Source: Fulvia fulva (taxonomy: Eukaryota > Ascomycota > Dothideomycetes > Mycosphaerellales > Mycosphaerellaceae). From it: a stretch of DNA of 64,000 nt. Positions 57,100 to 64,000 of this stretch are shown here, one piece after another (the first letter of the stretch is position 1; each line of letters begins with the position of its first letter). The stretch lies in assembly GCF_020509005.1 (NCBI RefSeq), contig NC_063013.1, forward strand, positions 2,914,001 to 2,978,000, given 5' to 3'. A program made the translations under genes and the position numbers. The notes under the pieces were generated by a model. That model did not search any database. It saw only the letters and a program-made list of their open reading frames with translations, and had not been told where the DNA came from.

Positions 57100-60000
57100 T
57101 CCTTATCTAGATTAGCTTTCCCTCTAAACGTACGTAGTCTATGTCACTACCCCGTTAGCCCCCGCTCCTAGCCGGTCTCGTCGCGCTACGTCGTGTCCTC
57201 TCTTCCTGTACTGCTCCTACTAGGCGGTACTGTTCTAGCCAGCCCTTCTCTAGTATCTAGTTCGTAATGCGCCGTAGGTCTTTAGCGTTGTTAAGAAGTG
57301 CCCTAATCGTCCGGTTCCTCGCCTTTGCCATCCACTCCCCCCTTCCTAGCGACTACCTCGGACAGACGAGGAGTGCGTACCGTACGTTCTAGGAGCGATA
57401 GCCGTAGGGGCAGCTAGTATTCGTGTATCCTAGAACCTTCCTCTATAATAGGTACCCCTAGAGGCCGATGTGTTCGCTTCGCAGTTAGGTTACTATGCTA
57501 CTCTATGCCCTCGTAAGGCGGTAGTGGATGAGCTTCGGGGGGTGCTTGACCGCGGATTTTGTAGCTAACTATTCCTTAGGTTGTCCCGCTAGCTAAGGGC
57601 GTCCACTATGCCCTACAACCTAGTTGTTCCACCTCTCTTTCTATAGTTGCTCTACAAACGATTTCTCACCTTCCTATTATATTGCTAGCTATTCGTCCCT
57701 TGCCCGGTAGTTCGGCTCGTTTCCGGGTCGAATGCCCTTATACGCTAGTACTAATTCGCGGGCCCTTACGACTGTACTAGCGATAACCTTCTATACTAGG
57801 TACTGTGCCGACTTGCCTAAGTAGGAGGTCCGTAGTCCCTAGATATATAGGTCGATCGGCGGTATAGCGGTCTCGTGCTTAAGCATCCTCGTTAGTATCG
57901 ACTTATATGCCCCGGTGACCTTCCTTAGGCATTAGTTTTGGATCTTCGCTAGCGGCGCGACGAGTCCCTTCGATAGGCAGGCCCTCTCGCCTAAGGACCA
58001 TACTTGGCTACTATAGGTAAGGACTGGCCGTATAATAGCCGTATATAGAAGTCGTGACTACCGGAAGTCCGCCCCCTATATAGACGTAGTGAGCCTCTGG
58101 TATAATGCTATATTCTGTTTAGCTTTCCGTAATATTGTCTATACGTACTTCCTCTACCGTAGCGCCGGGTCTACCTATAGTCCGAGGATCCTAAGCTGAT
58201 TTGCCGGGTTAGTCGTGTGCCCCTATATCTAGATAGAAGCTTATATATTATGGAACCGTGGCCGGCGCGTACAGTGTATCAGATTGTACTTTTCTAGGGC
58301 AAACCGAGCCCCGTACCTCCTAGCCTAGTCCTCGTAGATCTTGTGCTTCTCTTCTAGTAGCCTACAGTTCTCCTTAGTCGAGGAAGACTACGCTAGGATG
58401 TTTATGTCGTCTACGAAGCCGCTCGTAGCGGTGTTCTGGGATTCTAGGGCTGGGAGTAGCGTCGCTATAAAGAAGAGGAACAGAATCGGTACTAGCGTTA
58501 AGCCTTACGGGATTCTAGTATAGACTGCTTGAAATAGGCTTCTATACTAGCCGACTAGGATCGGCGTACTACGGTTTTGGAGGTAGGACCGTACGAAGTT
58601 GACAAGCCACTTAGGGAGTCCTTTCGACCTTATAATATAGAGAAGCCGCGGGTATAACACGTAGTCGAAGGCTCCCGATATGTCTAGGCTAAGTAAGGAA
58701 GCCACCTTGTCCCTATTCTTATACTAGATGGCCTTTACCTAAGAGGTGATAAGTTCCATCGCGGATAGCGTCGATCGCTATAGGCGCGTACCTATCTAGG
58801 TGTCCGGGAGTAGGGAGTGTTCCTCTACCGCCTCGGAGAGTCTCGTTACAACTAGCTTCTTAAGCGCCTTCCTAAGAGTGTTAAGGAGCGCAATTAGGCG
58901 GTACGACTTCACCTACGTATAGTCTTCCTTCTACGGCTTACGTAGGACCACTGTCGTCGATTGTTTAAAAGCTATCGGGTGGTATCCGGTCTGTAGGTAG
59001 GCGTTAAAGATCGCTATAACTACTAGGGCTAGTTGATCTCTACACTTCTTTAGTAGCTCGTTTAGGATCCTATCCGGCCCCGGGGCTTTCTTCGCCGGCA
59101 ACTTCCTTAGCACAGCGGTAACTTCTCCCTCGGACACCTCCTGTTAGACCGCGATGCTAGGGGCTAGGGGAGTAGAGCTGTTTATATCGCTTAGATCAGC
59201 CTCGACTAGGGGTGGGAAGAACTTGCTAGCTAGTAGACGCGCCTTGGCCTCGGGGTCGCTAACCGGGCTACTAGGCGATTGTAGCGCTAGGATAGAGAAG
59301 GAGGGGCCCTGTGTAGGGTCCTGTCGGGCCCATTTCGCTAGCTTCTACATCCTCTCTAGCTTACCGGCGATTTCTTCTACTATAGCCCTCCAGCCGACTA
59401 CTTTCTCCCTCCGTATTATAGCTTTCTTCTATTAGTATGCCTCCCTATATACGTTCTAGGCCTCCTCGCTATAGCTACTCGTCTATACCCGGCGGGCTCT
59501 CCTTGCTTCTCTTACTACCGTAGTACACTCCGGCGTCTAGTATAGTTTGGACTATATCGTTAGTTAGGCAAGCGGAACGTGAAGTAAGGTCGCTTTTCTT
59601 ATTTCGTCTGTCAACCCCTAGACTACTTCGTCTATCTCGTCTTTACTATTGTATTGCTACTACGCGATCTAGACTAGCCTCTTAGAGTTATCGAGGTACG
59701 CCTAGATATTGGCCTAGTGGGCCTTTCCCTAGTTTGGCTTAGGGGTTCTCGCTAGTATACGTTATATCTATATCGTAATAGAGGTCCTAACTAGTATATA
59801 GTCTAACGACGCCTCGAGTTCATATTCGATCCTATAGTAGGTTACCGTATAGTAGTAGCTATCTAAGATCTAGGAGAGGTCGATCGTGCCTTAGAGTCCC
59901 CCTCTCTTCTAGGTGCCTAGGTCCTTCGGGGTATTAAGGGCAATTACGTTACTCGCTATTAAGTCGAGTACTTCGTCGGCTATAGGGTGCGGCTATATAA

Positions 60001-60560
60001 GGCTTTCCTAGGAAGGGTAGTGTATGTTGAAGTCTCCTACTACGATATAGCACCCTTATCTCTTAAGCGCACTGTCTAGGTGTCTACAGACCCCTAGGTC
60101 GCGGCTAGACCTCGAGGCTAGCGTTGTATATATAGGTTGTGTATCTAGGTACTACCTACGTAGAGGGAGGTAATATCGCCCCCGCCTTCTTCGTCTACGT
60201 AGTACACTACCTCCTAGTCGGATTCTAGTATATCCTTACTAATATAGAAGCACGTACGGGGTCTACCGTCGCCTCGTAGGCATGTCGTATAGCCTAGTAA
60301 CTTATAGGTCGTTAGTCTCTTATAGTACGGGTTAACCTACGGCTCCTAGATTATAAGGACGTAGTGGACGCGCGGGTCCGCCTCGTATAGGAAATGGTTC
60401 TAGACTATATCCTTGCTATAGTTGACGTTATACTAGATAATGCTAAGCGTGTCGAGGCTAGTTATCGGTATCGACAATCAGTTCCTCTATATCGTCCTAT
60501 ATCCTACTGCCCTATACGTCCTAGTCTACGCCTATCGGCTATATACTAAAGGGGAGCCGG
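57100..60560 (-). pseudogene. LINE5 ORF2 (endonuclease and reverse transcriptase), degenerate
   Basis: The C-terminal Cys/His cluster is near 57400, the catalytic FVDD box at 58406-58417, a Pro-Gln-Gly-type turn region near 58500, and the RT entry segment is an open 68-codon run at 58931-59137 with KKAPGPDRILNELLKK. The endonuclease region is about 59700-60540 and includes a DFN-like motif near 60030 (GDFNIHY type). In-frame stops interrupt it throughout, but damage is lighter than in gypsy B. Confidence 0.8.
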
Positions 60561-60599
60561 GCCTAGTTAGATTCCCTCGCCGTAGCTAGTAGAGCACGT

Positions 60600-61900
60600 G
60601 GCCTCCCGTACGCCCTAGGTTACGTATCCTTTATATCGTTCTCGGCCCTAGGGCGCTTATACCCGACCGCCGCTAGTTAGTTCCGGTATAGGCTAGCCTT
60701 ACGGTCGCCGTAGAATCTTAGGGCGACGGTTCTGTTTGTGATTGCCTTGTTTTTCGCTAGTGTCCGCTATAGGCATTCCGTACTATACGATAGGTAGTGC
60801 CCCGGACAGTTCGCGTACCGTCTCGTAGTCGATATATAGTCCCTAGATATATAGTCTCCTATACAGTTCGAGTAGGCCTACTTGTTTATACACGTATAGG
60901 TTTGGTGTCTATACTATTAGTATTTGAAGTATTAGAGGACACGAAAGGATAAGGAGTGCTTTTCTACTATCTTAAGGCTATATTGCTAGACTAGGCCTTG
61001 TTCTATCGCTAGATCCGCCGCTTTCGCGTCTTATAGCTATACTATTAGCGCCGAGGCCTTCTTGCCTTCTAGCCATTTCCTATAGAGTTAAGTCGCCTTC
61101 TGGATTAGAGAGTTAAGAGTGACCGGGTTGTCCTCTTAGAGAGCGCGTAGGTGACCCTAGTTAGTTAGGTCAAACTCCTTAGGCATGTCGTAGACTAGGA
61201 TCGTAAATTGTTTCGTTAAGACCTTCGCTAATACCGTAACCTTAGATACCTACTATAGCTATGCCTCTAGGTGCCTCCTAGTAGTAGTAGAGCTAGTATA
61301 GATCTATAGAGTACCGTTAGACTATTAGTTCACTACGACCACCTCTAGTTAGTTAATTCGTTAGGCGAGCTCCTTGTTCGATAGCTTCGTAACTTCGGCC
61401 TAGTCTTCCTTTACTATAATACGGATCGTAACTATATCGTGCGTTAGGCGGGGGCCTAGTATCGATGCCGCGACCGATACCTAGCTATAGGGGTGTTGAT
61501 TCCGGGTAGCCTTACTAATCGCCTAGGACGTCGTCCTTATTTCTTATTGCCCTTAGTAATACAATAGTATAAGCGCCGTGCGTAGCTAAGTAATCATTAC
61601 CTATAGAGACCGGTAAGGGAGCTGATCGTTAGTTTCTATACTTTTTGCGTCCTCTATAAGTTACTACTAGTTGTCTTAGGGGGGCTTCGCCTATAGGGCC
61701 GTAGGCGCCGTTAGTACTATAGCCTAGGCTACTATTGCCTAGGAGTTGCCTAATGTAGCTAGGCACCTCCGCGGCGTTTAGAGCTAAAGAAACAGGGTGA
61801 GGAGAGCTTCAAGCTGTCTAGATTAAATAAGGTAGAACTCCCTTAGTCCTAGGGGCAGTGTCCTGCTTTGTATATCGTTAGAATGGCCTTAATAAGAGCT
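60600..61900 (-). pseudogene. LINE5 ORF1 (Gag-like), degenerate
   Basis: On the minus strand a cluster of Cys/His motifs lies at about 60770-60895 (a first knuckle starting TCINK, then ANCPGHYLSYSTEC), close to the start of ORF2, as in LINE2. The N-terminal part to 61900 is Ala/Lys/Glu-rich with several stops. Both ORFs are in the order and orientation expected for a LINE. Confidence 0.65.
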
Positions 61901-61918
61901 TTCGAATGTGTCTTCTAG

Positions 61919-61965
61919 GCCTATAATACTAGCGTACCCCTAACAAGGGAAATTTAAGACGACAA
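61919..61965 (+). repeat. 47-bp fragment of LINE1/LINE2-type 3' UTR
   Basis: It matches 13041-13087 (3' UTR of LINE1) almost exactly, apart from CA-to-TA changes, in plus orientation. It is wedged between the right end of LINE5 and the resumption of G1c pol. It belongs to neither neighbour. Confidence 0.75.
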
Positions 61966-64000
61966 CTCTATTACTAGTAATAATATAACATAAAAAGGCT
62001 CGTAGCCTTATAGATTCTACCTCTACCTCTCTCTTTCTTAATTAGAAATTTATACGTAAATATATAACCCCCTTAATCCGTTTAACGAAGAACAGACGAT
62101 TAATACTAGGAGATAGATCGGCTATAGCGCGTTATATCATATATATAGCCCTTATAGACGTAGTTATCGGCGGTTATTACGAGTAAATACTATACTACGT
62201 TACCGACCTCGAATACGATATAGTCTTTAGACTACCGTAGCTCTCTACGTATAACCTTAATATCTTCTAGGAAACTAGCGAGGTAGCGTTTAGATCTAAC
62301 TACTACTTCGGTTACTATCTATATAACAAGACATCGAAAATAGTAAAATCTCTAAACTATATCGGTAGAACGAAATATAGACTAAAGCCCTTTACTAGCG
62401 AATTAGTAGGATTTATAGCCGGAGGGGCGGAGCTAAATATGTCCGCTCTAGAGGTAGATAAAGAGATAGATTACTAGGAAGTCTCGTAGCGCGTATAGAA
62501 GATATACGCGTACCGGCCTAGGGCCGAGTTCTTCTATATTATGCCTACGGGGCGCGGGGATAACGATAATAACAATAATAGCCTTAAACTAAGCGCGATA
62601 GTAGCTAATAACCTAGATTAGTTCTTAAATAAGCAGTTTAACTACAATCCTAAAGAGAAGCTCCCGCCTATATACTACGACATTATAGATACTTTCTTAG
62701 TAAAGGACTACGAGGGACTCCTACCTTACCGACTAGACATCGACTACGAGATTTATATTAAATCCGGTAGACCTTAAGAACCGCTATATCGAGAGCTATA
62801 CGGACTAGCCGAGAAGGAGAATGAAGCCGTTAAGAAATAGTTACTCGAATAGACTTTAGAAGGTTAGGTATATAAGGCCGGTTAGAAAACAAGCTAGTCA
62901 CCGGCACCGGTATTAGTAGTAAGAAAGCCTAGAGGAGGGCTACGAGTATATATTAACTACCGTAGGCTAAACGCTATTACTATTAAGAATCGCTATCCTA
63001 TTCTATTAATATAGGAAACGCTTAACCGTAAATACGAAAGGAAGTACTTTATAAAACTAGATATTGTAGTAGCCTTTAATAAGTTACGTATCGCGGAAGG
63101 GCACGAGTAGCTAATAGCTTTCGTAATACGCTACGGTATATACGAATGCCTCGTATTACCGTTCGGCCTCTATAACGGACCCGTAACCTTTTAGTTATAT
63201 ATTAATAAGGTTCTATAAGAACATCTAGATAACTTTGTGTTAGTATATCTAGATAACGTCCTTATCTTTAGAGATACTCTAGAGGAACACGTCGAATACG
63301 TACGAAAGGTATTAATTAAGCTACGAGATACCGGGCTTACTATTAATATCTATAAGTCCGAGTTCTACTAGGAACGTATAAAATATCTAGGCCTTATTAT
63401 TACACCCTAGGGCATCGAGATAGACCCGGGGAAATTGGAATGTATATAGACCGAGGAAGTACTAACTAATCTTAAGGATATCTAAGCCTTCCTAGGCTTC
63501 GCGGACTTCTACTATAGGTTTATCGAGGCCTTATCTCGTATTACATCCCTATTAACTAACCTAACAAAGTTAGATAGGCCTAGTAATCATAAGAACCGTA
63601 GAATTAACTAGACTAATAATTGCTAGAGGGCATTCGAGGCGTTAAAAGTAGCGTTTAGTAAGGCGGGTATACTAGTATACTATATACCGGGTAGGTAGAC
63701 CGTCGTTAAGACTAACTCCTTAGACTTTATTAATATAGGTATGCTCTTAGAATACGACGAGTAGGGAGTGTTATGTCCTATAGCTTTCTATTCGAAGAAG
63801 CTAAGCCCCTAGGAGTATAATTACGAGATCTATAATAAGGAACTCCTCGCGATTATTAAAGTATTCGAAGAGTAGCGCCCGGAGCTTACTTACGAAGTAG
63901 ACGAGGACAGCGATCTAGTTAAAGTGTTTATAGACTATAAGAACCTCGAATATTTTATAACTACGAAGTAGCTAAATCGCCGATAAGCGCGATAGGTAGA
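61966..64000 (+). pseudogene. G1c pol, 5' part (protease, RT, RNase H start), degenerate
   Basis: Colinear with G1a pol from about 38040 on. The protease VDS-type site is lost near 62010; RT with the YLDD equivalent, now YLDN, lies near 63240-63260; RNase H follows to the window end. Stops (TAG, TAA) occur throughout. The window ends before the integrase. Confidence 0.85.

Larger units (their letters stand above)
56970..61918 (-). mobile_element. LINE5: non-LTR retrotransposon, near full length
   Basis: On the minus strand: ORF1 with Cys/His knuckles, endonuclease, linker, RT, 3' UTR hairpin (57056-57084) and a TATC-repeat tail at the left end. Same family as the body of LINE4 but with its own ORF1/endonuclease and no 1076-bp module. 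No target duplication was found; the right end meets a fragment of another LINE 3' UTR. Confidence 0.83.
54667..64000 (+). mobile_element. Ty3/gypsy chromovirus G1c, RIP-mutated, split by LINE5, cut by window end
   Basis: 5' LTR at 54667-54850, gag to 56967, then LINE5, then pol from 61966 to the window end. It is the same family as G1a but with extra differences outside CpA context, so it is a diverged lineage. The part equivalent to about 37766-38039 of G1a (gag-pol junction) is missing at the LINE5 site. Confidence 0.88.

Overview
The window is a block of nested fungal retrotransposons. I recognise no host gene, rRNA or tRNA in its 64 kb. The organism is probably a filamentous ascomycete. 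The elements are Tad/I-like LINEs, Ty1/copia elements and Ty3/gypsy elements (one a chromovirus), and most copies carry repeat-induced point mutation (RIP): CpA becomes TpA (TpG to TpA on the other strand), CAG/CAA/TGG codons become stops, and CTAG is common. RIP can be read directly by comparing an intact gypsy copy (35439-42660, '+') with its mutated sister (25501-32715, '-').

Layout. 1-4861: copia element A (+), one gag-pol frame broken only by stops, probably inserted in an LTR of the next element. 4862-20514: gypsy element B (-), carrying two LINE insertions: LINE1 (10381-13223) and the better preserved full-length LINE2 (13279-18217). 20515-21357 and 49840-52520: two halves of an older gypsy element (E/F, -), apparently split by a tandem copia array at 21358-49839 (LTR-internal-LTR-internal-LTR, -). 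That array contains three further insertions: the RIP-mutated gypsy G1b (25501-32715), the intact gypsy G1a (35439-42660) and LINE4 (44260-47919). 52620-54666: truncated gypsy pol D (+). 54667-64000: third G1 copy, G1c (+), split by LINE5 (56970-61918, -) and cut by the window end.

G1a is the only element that looks functional. It has identical 184-bp LTRs, a 5-bp target duplication, open gag and pol frames, a candidate -1 frameshift signal (slippery heptamer, 5-nt spacer, 8-bp stem), a Tf1-like self-priming site, a DX35E integrase and a C-terminal chromodomain. It lies inside heavily mutated copia sequence, so it arrived after the RIP that destroyed its surroundings, or has not itself been through RIP.

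The less expected observations are these. Two LINE copies share a 1076-bp 5' module joined to different LINE bodies. A two-stem hairpin with apparently covarying pairs recurs in the 3' UTR of all four LINE copies. The copia family has a primer site matching the initiator-Met tRNA anticodon arm. The copia copies form a tandem array. RIP intensity varies sharply between and within neighbouring elements. Coordinates of degenerate coding regions are approximate; LTR, target-duplication and signal coordinates were counted base by base.
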